From the NCBI GenBank assembly GCA_020637515.1, contig JACKKG010000001.1, positions 2,510,501-2,574,500 on the forward strand: a stretch of 64,000 bases of DNA. The letters run 5' to 3'. Below, in pieces: positions 6,432 to 15,484 of this stretch; position 1 is the stretch's first letter, and every line of letters begins with the position of its first letter. This DNA comes from Rhodobacter sp. GTDB lineage: Bacteria; Pseudomonadota; Alphaproteobacteria; Rhodobacterales; Rhodobacteraceae. Below the pieces are notes generated by a model. That model made no database searches. It worked only from the letters and a program-made list of their open reading frames with translations, and was not told where the DNA came from. The translations under genes and the position numbers were made by a program.

Positions 6432-9400
6432 ATGTCGCCCTTTCCCGACCCTTTGCAGGGCCGATCGGCGGCGGATGTTGTCATTGCGGCCCTGGGGGTG
6501 TTGCTGCGCGCCACGCCCGAGGGGCTGGACAACGCCATCGCCGAGGCTTTGGGCCTGGCCGCCCGCGCGACCCAGGCGGATCGCGGCTTTCTGTTCCTGG
6601 GGGCCGGTGCCGCCTGGACGATGACGCACGAATGGTGCGCGCCCGGTGTCGCGGCGGTCCACGACCGCTTGCAGGGCGTGGCAATCGAGTCGCTGGTGCC
6701 GCAATCGGCGGCACTGAAAGAGGGCAGCACAGTTACCGTGACCGACGCCGCCTGCCTGCCGCCGTCGCCCTTGCGCCTGGGGCTGGATCAACGCGGTGCG
6801 ACGGCCACCGCGCTGGCCCCCCTGGTGCGCCACGGACGGGTGCTGGGCCTGGTCGGGCTGGACCGGTTGCACGCCGAAACGGGGTTTTCGGAGCGGGACG
6901 GCTGGCCGTTGCAATCCCTCGCCGACGGGCTGCTGTCGGCCCTGGGGCGGCGTCAGGCCGAACGCGCGCTGGAATCGGCCAACCAGCGCCAGGCCGAGAC
7001 GCTGGAACGGCTGCGCGCGACGCTTGCGGCAACCCCCGACCTGGTGCTCGAGATCGACCCCGACGGGCGCTGCCTGGATTACCACTGTTCCGCGCCCGAC
7101 CTGCTGGCGATCTCGGCCGACCTGATCGTCGGGCGCACCCTCGAAGAGACCTTGCCGCCCGAGGTGGCGCGCCTGCAACGCGCGGGCATGGCGCGCGCGC
7201 TGCGCGACGGCACTGCCCAGGTGCCGCGCTACAAGCTGACGCAGAACGGCCGCGACACCTGGTATGATCTGACGATCGCGCGACGGGCCAGGATCGGCGG
7301 GCGCGACGGCTTCGTCTTTCGCATCAGCGACGCGACCGAACAGCACGCGCGCGAGACCGAGAACCAGCTTTTGGGCGATGTGACGCGGCGCATGACCAAC
7401 CTTGCGCTGGTGCTCGATGCCGATGGCCGCATCGTCTGGTTCAACCCCGCCGTCGAAAAGCGCACCGGCAAACGGCTGGACGAGGTGCGCGGCCAGTCCG
7501 CTGCGCTGCACGCCGATCCCCAGGCCGATCCGGCGGTGCTGGCGCGCATCGCGCACGCGCTCGAAACCCGCCAACCCTGCCGCGTGGAACTGGAAAAACG
7601 CGACTGCCACGGCGATTGCTACTGGGTCGATATCGACATCCAGCCAATGTATGCCGCCGACGGCACCATGCGCGGGTTCATGGTGATCGAAAATGACATC
7701 ACCGCGCTGAAAGCCCACGAGGCCGAGCTCGAGCGCCTGGCGCGTGCCGCCGAGCAATCGCATCAGCGGTTGAACGCCGCCATCGAATCGTTGCAGGACG
7801 GGTTCGCCTATTTCGACCCCGAGGATCGACTGATCCTGTGCAACGACCGCTATCGCAGCTTCTTTCCGGCCTCGGCCGACATCATGCGCCCGGGGCTGAC
7901 CTACGAGACCTTCATGCGCCACGCCGTCGCGCATGGCGAGATCCCCGAAGCCATCGGTGACGAGGACGCCTGGGTCGCCCGCCGCATGGCGCTGCACCGC
8001 CAGCCCAGCAACATCATCGAATTGCAGCTCGCGGACGGTCGCTGGTTGCGCGTGTTCGAGCGCAGCACGCCCGAGGGCGGGCGCGTCGGCCTGCGGGTGG
8101 ATGTGACGGCCCTCAAGGCCGCCGAACAGCGGGTGAACGACATCCTGCAAGCCGCGCGCCTGGGCACCTGGGAATTCGATCTGGATCGCCGCGAGACCCG
8201 GATCAACCCGCAATGGGCCGCGATGCTGGGCCTGGCGCCCCAGGACGACACCGCGCTGGCGGCCGCGCTGTGGCATTCGCTGATCCACCCCGACGACGTG
8301 GTCACCCTACGCGACCAGATGCAGGCCGTGCGCGACGGCCGGTCCGAGACGATCGAACACGAACAGCGGTTTCGCCACGCCCACGGCCACTGGGTGCACG
8401 TGCTGATCCGTGGCCGGGTGTCGGCCCGCGATGCGCAGGGCCGGGCGATCCGGGTCAGCGGCGTCGGCATGGACCTGACCGAACGGCGCCAGGCCGAGGA
8501 ACAGCTGCGCGCGATCCTCGATTCCTCGACCGTGGGCACCTGGCAGATGGATTGCGCCACCGGCCGGGTCCAGATCGACGAACGCTATGCCAACATGATC
8601 GGCAATACCCTGGACGACCTGCGCCCCTGGACGCTGGACAAGTTCCACGCGCGCGTGCACCCCGACGACCTGGCCCGCCTGACGCAGGGGGTCACGGTGC
8701 TCTATCGCTCTGAGCGCGAGCATATGGGCCACGAGTTCCGCCTGCGCCATGCCGATGGCCATTGGGTCTGGGTCCTGTCGCAGACCCGCGTCACGCGCCG
8801 TGCCCCGGACGGCCGCCCCCTTGAGGAGACGGGTATCCACCTGGACATCACCGACCGCAAGACGCAGGAGGCCGCACTGACCAGCGCCAAGCAGGCGCTG
8901 GAGACTGCCCTCGCCGCGCATCGCGCGTCCGAGCAACGCTATTCCGACATTGCCGCCGTCAGCGACGACTGGTTCTGGGAAATCGCGCCGGGGCGGATCG
9001 TCACCCACCTGACTTCGGGGTATGAACGCACGACCGGGATGCCGGTGGCGCGGATCCTCGGTCGCAGCCTCGATGACTTGGGGGTCCGGTCCGATTCCTC
9101 AGGCAGCAGCGGCGACTGGGCGCGGGTCGCCCAGCACGTGCAGGCGCGGCAGGCCTTCAGCGATTTTCTGTTCCGGCTGAAACGCTCTGGCGGTCGGCCC
9201 CCCTTGTGGTTGCGGGTCAGCGGCGCGCCGTTCCACGACGCCGACGGCAACTACGCCGGCTATCGCGGCGTGGGCACCAATGTCAGCGCCCTGATCGCCG
9301 CCACCGAACGGGCCGAGGCCGCGAGCCACGCCAAATCGCGGTTTCTGGCCAACATGAGCCACGAGCTGCGCACCCCGCTGACCGGCGTTCTCGGCATGGC

Positions 9401-10460
9401 CGAATTGCTGGGCGAGACCCCGGTTTCCCCCCGTCAGCGCGAGATGATCGAGACAATCCGCGACTCGGGCGAGGGGCTGTTGTCGATCCTCAACGACATT
9501 CTCGACCTCGCCAAGATCGAGGCCGGCAAACTGGCGATCGAACGTCAGCCCTATCGCCCGGCCGAGGTGTTCGCCCGGGTCCGCGCGCTGTTCGGCCCGC
9601 GGGTCACGGCCTCGGGGTTGCGGTTGCAGTTCGATCTGTCGCCCGGCTGCGACGCGCCGCGGCTGGGCGACGCCAACCGCATCCTGCAAATCCTGAACAA
9701 CATCGTCGGCAACGCGGTCAAATTCACCGAAACGGGCGGGATTACGTTGCGCGCGGCGATCACGCCCGGCTTGCCCGACCGGCTGCGCATCACCGTGACC
9801 GACACCGGAATCGGCATGACCGACGCGCAATTGACCAAGGTGTTCGAAGAGTTCGAGCAGGCCGAAAGCTCGACCGCGCGGCGGTTCGGCGGCACGGGTC
9901 TGGGCCTGTCCATCACCCGCCGGCTGACGGCCTTGATGGAGGGCGACATCACCCTGACCAGCGCGCCGGGCGAGGGCACCAGCGTCACCCTCGACCTGCC
10001 CGCGCCGCCCGCCCCCGACGAGCCCCCGAAATCCGCGCCGGGGCCGCTGCCCGCGCCGGCCACGCCGGGGCGCGCGCTGGCCGGGTTGCGACTGTTGGTG
10101 GCGGATGACAACCGCACCAACCGCCGCATCCTGGAGACCATGCTCGGCGCCCTGGGCATGACCGTCACCCTTGCCGAGGACGGCCAGTCGGCCTGTGATC
10201 TCTTCGCGCCCGGCGCCTTCGATCTGCTGCTGCTCGACATTTCGATGCCCGGTCTGGATGGCATCGGGGCCCTGACCGCGATCCGCGCCCGCGAGGCGCG
10301 TGCGGGCACGCCGCCGACCCCGGCGCTGGCGGTCACCGCCAACGCCATGCAGCACCAGGTTGACGAATACCTGGCTGCCGGTTTCGACGGCCACGTCGCC
10401 AAGCCGTTTCGCAAGGATACGTTGAGCGCCGCGCTGGCCCGGGTCCTCGCCCCCCGCTAG
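6432..10460 (+). CDS. Hybrid sensor histidine kinase: GAF, six PAS, HisKA, HATPase, receiver
   Basis: The 1342-residue protein has no clear membrane segment. An N-terminal GAF domain (about 1-175) is followed by six PAS-like repeats starting near 195, 312, 445, 570, 690 and 832, several ending with the PAC-type IDITDRK / DVTALK pattern. The dimerisation helix has the phospho-acceptor in NMSHELRTPL (His977), then the ATPase N and G boxes (NNIVGNAVKFTE, DTGIGM, GGTGLGLS), and a receiver with Asp1269 in LLLDISMPG and lysine in VAKPF. A cytosolic multi-signal sensor that passes phosphate internally; no response regulator or Hpt gene is adjacent. Start is uncertain: in-frame ATG codons exist at 6402 and 6432, neither with a strong ribosome site. 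Confidence 0.9.
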   Translation: MSPFPDPLQGRSAADVVIAALGVLLRATPEGLDNAIAEALGLAARATQADRGFLFLGAGAAWTMTHEWCAPGVAAVHDRLQGVAIESLVPQSAALKEGSTVTVTDAACLPPSPLRLGLDQRGATATALAPLVRHGRVLGLVGLDRLHAETGFSERDGWPLQSLADGLLSALGRRQAERALESANQRQAETLERLRATLAATPDLVLEIDPDGRCLDYHCSAPDLLAISADLIVGRTLEETLPPEVARLQRAGMARALRDGTAQVPRYKLTQNGRDTWYDLTIARRARIGGRDGFVFRISDATEQHARETENQLLGDVTRRMTNLALVLDADGRIVWFNPAVEKRTGKRLDEVRGQSAALHADPQADPAVLARIAHALETRQPCRVELEKRDCHGDCYWVDIDIQPMYAADGTMRGFMVIENDITALKAHEAELERLARAAEQSHQRLNAAIESLQDGFAYFDPEDRLILCNDRYRSFFPASADIMRPGLTYETFMRHAVAHGEIPEAIGDEDAWVARRMALHRQPSNIIELQLADGRWLRVFERSTPEGGRVGLRVDVTALKAAEQRVNDILQAARLGTWEFDLDRRETRINPQWAAMLGLAPQDDTALAAALWHSLIHPDDVVTLRDQMQAVRDGRSETIEHEQRFRHAHGHWVHVLIRGRVSARDAQGRAIRVSGVGMDLTERRQAEEQLRAILDSSTVGTWQMDCATGRVQIDERYANMIGNTLDDLRPWTLDKFHARVHPDDLARLTQGVTVLYRSEREHMGHEFRLRHADGHWVWVLSQTRVTRRAPDGRPLEETGIHLDITDRKTQEAALTSAKQALETALAAHRASEQRYSDIAAVSDDWFWEIAPGRIVTHLTSGYERTTGMPVARILGRSLDDLGVRSDSSGSSGDWARVAQHVQARQAFSDFLFRLKRSGGRPPLWLRVSGAPFHDADGNYAGYRGVGTNVSALIAATERAEAASHAKSRFLANMSHELRTPLTGVLGMAELLGETPVSPRQREMIETIRDSGEGLLSILNDILDLAKIEAGKLAIERQPYRPAEVFARVRALFGPRVTASGLRLQFDLSPGCDAPRLGDANRILQILNNIVGNAVKFTETGGITLRAAITPGLPDRLRITVTDTGIGMTDAQLTKVFEEFEQAESSTARRFGGTGLGLSITRRLTALMEGDITLTSAPGEGTSVTLDLPAPPAPDEPPKSAPGPLPAPATPGRALAGLRLLVADDNRTNRRILETMLGALGMTVTLAEDGQSACDLFAPGAFDLLLLDISMPGLDGIGALTAIRAREARAGTPPTPALAVTANAMQHQVDEYLAAGFDGHVAKPFRKDTLSAALARVLAPR

Positions 10461-10478
10461 CGGGCCGCGCCTGTGGCG

Positions 10479-11363
10479 TCAGTCGCGCCACACCCGTGCC
10501 GGAAGGCGGGCAACCAGGGCTGCGCGCACCTCGGCCTCGCAGCGCCGGGCCAGGTCTTTGCGGCTGGCGGTCTCGGCGATGGGCACGGGGGTGTGGAAGA
10601 CCAGTTCGACCCGGCCCTGACGCACCTGCGCCAGCACGCGCAACAGATGCGCACCAAACCCCAGCGCGCCGAACCAGCTGTAGAACCGCTCGTCGCGACC
10701 CGGCGGGGCCAGATAGACCAGCGAAACGGGCTGGATCGACAGGATCTCGCTCAGCCCGTCGGCAAAAAAGGCCGCGAACAGCGTCGGCTTGAACGGCAGC
10801 AGGCGCACGCCATCCGAATTCGTCCCCTCGGGGAAAAAACACAGATGGTGCCCGACCCTGAGGCGGGCCTCGAACACCTCTTTCTGTAGCCGGGCGTCGC
10901 GCGCGTCGCGTCGGATGAAGACGGTGCCCGTCGCGCGCGCCAGCCAGCCGATCCCGGGCCAGCCGGCGACCTCGGATTTCGATACGAAATAGACCCTCTG
11001 CGGGGCGTTCAGCACGAAGATGTCCAGCCAGCTCACATGGTTCGCGACGACCGCCCCGCGCCCCGCCATCGGCCGCCCCGTCACCGCGAGGGGCAGACCG
11101 ATCACCGCCAGAGCCGTCTTGCACACCGCCTGCGTCACATGGGGCGTTACCGGCCGACGCAGACCGAACAGCGGGCGCTCGAAAAGCCGCAAGGTCAGGT
11201 GCACGGCCAACCCGCCAAAGACCACCAGCGCCAGCACCGGCAGGCGCCAGGCCAGCATCAACACCCCCGGCAGACCGATGGTCACGCCGGGGGCCTCGCC
11301 TTCGGGCGATACCCAGGTCGGATCAAGCGCGGGGCGTTTTTCGGGTGTAGAAGTCAACGGCAC
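10479..11363 (-). CDS. olsA: Lyso-ornithine lipid O-acyltransferase (PlsC family)
   Basis: A 294-residue acyltransferase with an N-terminal hydrophobic segment (about 30-55), the catalytic H-x4-D box in NHVSWLD (His109, Asp114) and the acceptor motif FFPEGTNSDG (177-185). PlsC-family enzymes transfer acyl chains to the 2-position of lysophosphatidate; the coupling to olsB directly upstream argues for the second step of ornithine-lipid synthesis. A GTG at 11363 gives a 41-base overlap with olsB. A later start is possible, but the first in-frame methionine (residue 36) would cut into the membrane segment. 1-acyl-glycerol-3-phosphate acyltransferase activity may be shared. Confidence 0.82.
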   Translation of the reverse strand: MPLTSTPEKRPALDPTWVSPEGEAPGVTIGLPGVLMLAWRLPVLALVVFGGLAVHLTLRLFERPLFGLRRPVTPHVTQAVCKTALAVIGLPLAVTGRPMAGRGAVVANHVSWLDIFVLNAPQRVYFVSKSEVAGWPGIGWLARATGTVFIRRDARDARLQKEVFEARLRVGHHLCFFPEGTNSDGVRLLPFKPTLFAAFFADGLSEILSIQPVSLVYLAPPGRDERFYSWFGALGFGAHLLRVLAQVRQGRVELVFHTPVPIAETASRKDLARRCEAEVRAALVARLPARVWRD

Positions 11364-12120
11364 GCTCGGACATGCTGGAGGTGTCCATGATCAGGCACAC
11401 ATCGGTGGTGTTGAAATCCTCGTCCACAAAGGCGCCGTCGCCGACGAAACCGCCAAGGCGCAGATAGGCGCGGATCAAGGGGGGAATTGCGGCCAGCGCG
11501 GTCGCCTTGTCCAGCGCCGCGGGGTCGATCCGGTCCATGCGCCGCGCGCCCTCGGGGCGGGCGGTCACGCGCAGGGCCGGCGGCGCCAGGTGGTGCGCCT
11601 TCAGCCAACTCAGCGCGACCGCGTGGTCGTCGATCCGGGTGCCATGAAACGAGGCGACGCCAAACATCACCTCGATGTCGCGGGCCAGAACGTAATCGGC
11701 CAGCGCGTTCCAGAGGTGCAGCATCGCCGCGCCCTTGCGATGGGCCGGATGCACGCACGACCGCCCCAGTTCGACCAGCTTGCGGCCCGACCGGCGCAGC
11801 GCCGTCAGGTCGTATTCGCCGTCCGAGTAGAACCGGCCCAGGGCCTCGGCCCGCTCTTGCGGCAGCAGGCGGTAGACGCCCACCACATGCCCCAGCGTCG
11901 CCGGGTCCACGGTGGGATCGATGAGCAGAAGATGGTCGAAATGCGGGTCCAGCGCGTCGCGTTCCAGTCGCAGCGTATGGTCCGCACCGTCGCAGCGCGC
12001 GCCCAGTTCCTCGACGAACACTTCGTAGCGCAGGCGCTGCGCCGCCCTGAGGTCGGTGTCGTCGCGCGCGAGACGGGTCTCGAAATGAGGGCGGATCCGG
12101 TCGGGTTGAATATCGGTCAT
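11323..12120 (-). CDS. olsB: L-ornithine N-alpha-acyltransferase
   Basis: The 265-residue protein begins MTDIQPDRI and shows the OlsB pattern: LRYEVFVEELGARCDGADH near residue 35 (family GNAT-like acyl-ACP binding region), then VELGRSCVHPAHRKG, FGVASFHGT and LIRAYLRLGGFVGDGAFVDEDFNTTDVCLIMD-type C-terminus (partial quotations). OlsB makes lyso-ornithine lipid from ornithine and 3-hydroxyacyl-ACP; OlsA then esterifies it. These phosphorus-free membrane lipids are common in Rhodobacter relatives and rise under phosphate limitation. The first gene of a two-gene leftward operon, it overlaps olsA by 41 bases. I see no convincing Pho box in the 107 bases upstream. Confidence 0.9.
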   Translation of the reverse strand: MTDIQPDRIRPHFETRLARDDTDLRAAQRLRYEVFVEELGARCDGADHTLRLERDALDPHFDHLLLIDPTVDPATLGHVVGVYRLLPQERAEALGRFYSDGEYDLTALRRSGRKLVELGRSCVHPAHRKGAAMLHLWNALADYVLARDIEVMFGVASFHGTRIDDHAVALSWLKAHHLAPPALRVTARPEGARRMDRIDPAALDKATALAAIPPLIRAYLRLGGFVGDGAFVDEDFNTTDVCLIMDTSSMSERAVDFYTRKTPRA

Positions 12121-12227
12121 GGCGCGTTTCCCCAGCGCCCTTGGCTTAGGCCATTGGTCAAGGCTTGGCAACGACCGGTTGACTCGCCAATGGGTTGCAT
12201 TCTACGCTGGCGATCGCGCGAAACGCG

Positions 12228-12401
12228 CTATCGCCCCGGCTCCCATTCGAGATCGACCACCCGTGTATCCACCACGACCTTTCCGGCCTCTTCGAACGTC
12301 ACCGTCACGCGCGGACCGACGACGGACTGCACCTGGCCCAACCCCCAATCGGGTTGCGCGGGGTTGCGCACGAACATGCCGGGTTCCAACAGGTTTGCCA
12401 T
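12228..12401 (-). CDS. DUF3553 small protein
   Basis: A 57-residue protein starting MANLLEPGMFVRNPAQPDWG, followed by a small beta-barrel-like stretch with GQVQSVVGPRVTVTFEEAGK. It matches the DUF3553 family, whose role is unknown; the GxV...G...V.F pattern resembles short nucleic-acid- or protein-binding SH3-like barrels. A ribosome site AAAGGA lies eight bases upstream. It is divergent from chpT, the two starts being 25 bases apart. Standing alone, it cannot be assigned a pathway. Confidence 0.75.
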   Translation of the reverse strand: MANLLEPGMFVRNPAQPDWGLGQVQSVVGPRVTVTFEEAGKVVVDTRVVDLEWEPGR

Positions 12402-12426
12402 GGGATGCGTCCTTTCGCGAGCGGCC

Positions 12427-13023
12427 ATGATGGACCCCACCGCGCCCGATGTCACCCCGGACCTTGCGGCCCTCGTCGGCTCGCGGCTGTGCCACGATCT
12501 GGTCAGCCCGCTGGGCGCGATCGGCAACGGGGTCGAACTGTTGCAGATGGTCGCGCCCGCCTCGCCCGAACTGGCCCTGATCGCCGAGGCCGTCGCCGGC
12601 GCCCAGGCGCGCGTGCGACTGTTCCGGCTGGCCTTTGGCGCCGCCGCACCGGGACACGAGGTGCGCGGCGCCGATTTGACGCAGGCGCTGGCCGCGCTCG
12701 AGGGGCGCATCGCCGTGCAGACCGCCCTGCCCGCCGCCCTGCCCCGGTCCACCGCCCGCCGCCTGGCCCTGGCCGCGCTCTGCGCGGAAAGCGCGCTGGC
12801 CTGGGGCGGCGCGGTCGCGGTCCGCGATGACCAGGTGACCGGCACCGCGCCGCGCCTCAGGCTGGAGCAACCGCTGTGGGACGCGCTGGCCGGTGGGCAA
12901 ATGCCCCGGGATCTGGCCCCGAACCGCGTGCATTTCGCGCTGCTGGCCACCAGCGGCGCCGTCACCGTGACCCATGACGAGACCCGGGTGTCGATCAGTC
13001 TCGGATCGTGCCGTCGCCCCTGA
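12427..13023 (+). CDS. chpT: Histidine phosphotransferase ChpT
   Basis: The 198-residue protein has the ChpT signature SRLCHDLVSPLGAIGNGVELL, with the phosphorylated histidine at His23, followed by a degenerate histidine-kinase ATPase-like domain lacking ATP-binding boxes. In Caulobacter and Rhodobacter relatives ChpT passes phosphate from CckA to the master regulator CtrA (and CpdR), controlling cell cycle, motility or gene-transfer-agent expression. Two ATG codons (12427, 12430) are adjacent; the first is listed. Its 3' end overlaps the convergent proA by 29 bases. cckA and ctrA are not in the window. Confidence 0.9.
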   Translation: MMDPTAPDVTPDLAALVGSRLCHDLVSPLGAIGNGVELLQMVAPASPELALIAEAVAGAQARVRLFRLAFGAAAPGHEVRGADLTQALAALEGRIAVQTALPAALPRSTARRLALAALCAESALAWGGAVAVRDDQVTGTAPRLRLEQPLWDALAGGQMPRDLAPNRVHFALLATSGAVTVTHDETRVSISLGSCRRP

Positions 13024-14251
13024 CCAGGTATTTGAAGCTGGTCAATTGCTCGGCGCCGACCGGCCCCCGCGCGTGCAGCTTGCCGGTGGCGATCCCGATC
13101 TCGGCGCCCATGCCAAATTCGCCCCCGTCGGCAAACTGGGTCGAGGCATTCTGCATCAGGATCGCCGAATCGAGCCGTTCGAAGAAGCGCCGCGCGGTGT
13201 CCGCGTTCTCGGTCAGGATCGATTCCGTGTGCTGGCTGCCGTAGCGGCGGATATGCGCAATGGCGCCGTCCACCCCGTCCACCAGCCTGGCGGCGATGAT
13301 CATGTCCAGGAATTCGCGGCCGAAATCGTCGGGGCCGGCGGGCACGGTGCCGGGGATCGCCAACAGATCGCCCTCGGTCCGAACCTCGACACCGGCTGCG
13401 AGCAGGTCCTCGATCAGCACGGCACCGTGGCGGCTGAAAAAGGCACGGTCGATCAGCAGCGTTTCGGCCGCGCCACAGACGCCGGTGCGGCGCGTCTTGG
13501 CGTTCAGCACCACGCGGCGCGCCTTGTCCGGATCGGCGTCGCCATCGGCATAGACATGGCAGATCCCCTCAAGGTGCGCAAAAACCGGCACGCGGGCCTC
13601 GGCCTGGACCAGCCCGACCAGCCCCTTGCCGCCCCGCGGCACGATCACGTCGATATGCGCGACGGCGCGCAGCATCGCGGTGACGGCCGCGCGGTCGCGG
13701 GTCGGCACCATCTGGATCGCGGCCTCGGGCAGTCCGGCGGCTCTCAGACCGGCCGTCATGCACGCCAGCAACGCCATCGAGGAATGATAGCTTTCCGATC
13801 CACCGCGCAGGATCACCGCGTTACCCGATTTCAGACACAGCGCGGCCGCGTCGGCGGTGACGTTGGGCCGGCTTTCATAGATGACGCCAATCACCCCCAG
13901 GGGCGTGCGCACCCGCCGGATGTTCAACCCCGAGGGCATGTCCCATTCGGCTATCACCGCGCCCACCGGATCGGGCTGCGTGGCGATCGTCCTGAGCCCG
14001 GCCACGATCCCGTCCACCCGCGCGTCGTTCAGCGTCAAGCGATCCATCATCGACGCGCTCAACCCCTTGGCGCGCCCGAACTCCAGATCCAGCGCATTCG
14101 CGGTCAGGATCGCGGCCTTTTGCGCGATCACCGCATCGGCGGCGGCCTCCAGCGCAAGCGTCTTGGCCTCGGGGCGCGCAAAGGCCAGATCCGCCGCCGC
14201 CGCCCGCGCGGCCGCGCCCAGCGTGTCCATCATGTTCCGAGCGTCATCCAT
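12995..14251 (-). CDS. proA: Glutamate-5-semialdehyde dehydrogenase (gamma-glutamyl phosphate reductase)
   Basis: The 418-residue protein fits ProA length and motifs: GVIGVIYESRPNVT (residues 119-132), LRGGSES, VIVPRGGKGL, and the catalytic cysteine in TGVCGAAETLL (Cys259). It reduces gamma-glutamyl phosphate with NADPH in the second step of proline synthesis, in the cytosol, in a complex with glutamate 5-kinase. It follows proB after about 100 bases that hold a repeat element and two strong hairpins, so expression relative to proB may be reduced or processed separately. Confidence 0.97.
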   Translation of the reverse strand: MDDARNMMDTLGAAARAAAADLAFARPEAKTLALEAAADAVIAQKAAILTANALDLEFGRAKGLSASMMDRLTLNDARVDGIVAGLRTIATQPDPVGAVIAEWDMPSGLNIRRVRTPLGVIGVIYESRPNVTADAAALCLKSGNAVILRGGSESYHSSMALLACMTAGLRAAGLPEAAIQMVPTRDRAAVTAMLRAVAHIDVIVPRGGKGLVGLVQAEARVPVFAHLEGICHVYADGDADPDKARRVVLNAKTRRTGVCGAAETLLIDRAFFSRHGAVLIEDLLAAGVEVRTEGDLLAIPGTVPAGPDDFGREFLDMIIAARLVDGVDGAIAHIRRYGSQHTESILTENADTARRFFERLDSAILMQNASTQFADGGEFGMGAEIGIATGKLHARGPVGAEQLTSFKYLVRGDGTIRD

Positions 14252-14264
14252 CGCAGAACCCTTT

Positions 14265-14294
14265 CCTCTTTGTGCCCCAAATATCCTCGGGGGT
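14265..14294 (-). repeat. Intergenic repeat copy B (CCCCCGAGGATATTT type)
   Basis: On the minus strand this reads ACCCCCGAGGATATTT followed by GGGGCACAAAGAGG, matching copy A at 509-538 over the core and the GGCAC-AAGA tail. It ends about 14 bases before the proA start codon and therefore lies inside the proA leader. Confidence 0.55.
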
Positions 14295-14296
14295 AT

Positions 14297-14354
14297 CCAA
14301 AGGGGGTGGAAAACCCCCTTTGGCGGGGGGTGCGGGGGGCTGGCCCCCGCACCC
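14297..14354. repeat. Two consecutive long hairpins in the proB-proA gap
   Basis: The first stem is CCAAAGGGGGT (14297-14307) with ACCCCCTTTGG (14313-14323), eleven base pairs. The second is GGGTGCGGGGG (14328-14338) with CCCCCGCACCC (14344-14354), eleven base pairs, reaching the last base of the proB stop codon. Neither is followed by a T-run. Together with repeat copy B they make a ~90-base structured mosaic inserted between two operon genes. Confidence 0.6.
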
Positions 14355-15484
14355 TACAGAACCATGTCGTCGCGGTGGACCAGGGCGCCGCGCCCGGCAT
14401 AGCCCAACACCTCGGCGATCGCGTCCGAGCGTCGCCCCAGGATCAGCCGCGCCTCCTCCGCCGAATAGCGCACCAGGCCGATCGCCAGGGTTCCCGCCGG
14501 CCCCTCGATGCCGACGGGTTCGCCGCGGCCAAAGCGCCCCTCGACCGCGACCACGCCCGCGGGCAGCAGCGACTTGCCCTGCCCCAGCGCCGCCGCCGCG
14601 CCCGCGTCCACGCGCAGGACACCGCGCGGCTTCATCGCGGCGATCCAGCGTTTGCGCGCCGCCTGCGGATCCCCCATCGCGGCGAACCAGGTGCAGGGCG
14701 CGCCGGCCTCGATAGCGCTGAGAGGGCGCAGCGGGCTGCCGGCGGCGATCACCATCGCGCACCCGCCATGCGTCGCCGTGCGCGCGGCCATGATCTTGGT
14801 CTTCATGCCGCCCTTCGACAGGCCCGAAACCGGGTCACCCGCCATCGCCTCGATCTCGGGCGTGACATCCGCCACAAAATCCAGCCGGCGCGCCAGCGGG
14901 TCGGTGTGCGGGTTGCCGGTATAGAGCCCGTCCACATCGCTGAGCAGCGCCAACTGGTCCGCGCCGATGGTGATCGCCACCTGCGCCGCCAGCCGGTCAT
15001 TGTCGCCATAGCGGATCTCGTCCGTGGCGACGGTGTCGTTCTCGTTGACGATCGGCACCACGCCCAGGCCCAGCAGCGTTTCCATCGTCGCCCGGGTGTT
15101 CAGATAACGGCGCCGGTCCTCGGTATCTTCCAGCGTCACCAGCACCTGCGCGGTGGTGATTCCGTGCGGGCCCAGCACCTCCTCATAGGCGCGGGCCAGG
15201 CGGATCTGCCCGACGGCGGCGGCGGCTTGCGACTGCTCCAGCGCCAGATCGCCGCGCGGAAGGTCCAGCACCCGCCGCCCCAGCGCGATCGAGCCCGACG
15301 AGACCAGCACCACATCCGCGCCGCGCGCCTTGGCCTGGGCCACATCCTGCGCCAGCGCGCGCAGCCAGTCGGATTTCAACGTGCCCGTCGCCGCATCGAC
15401 CAGCAGCGCCGAGCCGATCTTGATGACCAGCCGGCGCGCCTTGGCCAGGCTCAGGGTTGCCGGTGTTTCGCTCAGGGCCGCCAC
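14354..15484 (-). CDS. proB: Glutamate 5-kinase
   Basis: The GTG at 15484 is chosen as start because it gives the usual beginning before RRLVIKIGSALLVD and a total of 376 residues, typical of ProB with its C-terminal PUA domain. Kinase motifs include VLVSSGSIALG, PIVNENDTVATDE, FGDND-like RYGDNDRLAA, and GMKTKIMAA. The PUA domain covers about residues 280-360. It phosphorylates glutamate for proline synthesis. It overlaps the obgE end by 13 bases, so the two are translationally coupled; proA follows after a structured gap. Confidence 0.95.
   Translation of the reverse strand: MAALSETPATLSLAKARRLVIKIGSALLVDAATGTLKSDWLRALAQDVAQAKARGADVVLVSSGSIALGRRVLDLPRGDLALEQSQAAAAVGQIRLARAYEEVLGPHGITTAQVLVTLEDTEDRRRYLNTRATMETLLGLGVVPIVNENDTVATDEIRYGDNDRLAAQVAITIGADQLALLSDVDGLYTGNPHTDPLARRLDFVADVTPEIEAMAGDPVSGLSKGGMKTKIMAARTATHGGCAMVIAAGSPLRPLSAIEAGAPCTWFAAMGDPQAARKRWIAAMKPRGVLRVDAGAAAALGQGKSLLPAGVVAVEGRFGRGEPVGIEGPAGTLAIGLVRYSAEEARLILGRRSDAIAEVLGYAGRGALVHRDDMVL

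Noticed and set aside
6363..8288. A 641-codon minus-strand frame opposite the hybrid kinase
   Set aside because: Low-complexity Gln/Gly/Arg translation; the plus strand has complete GAF, PAS and kinase domains.
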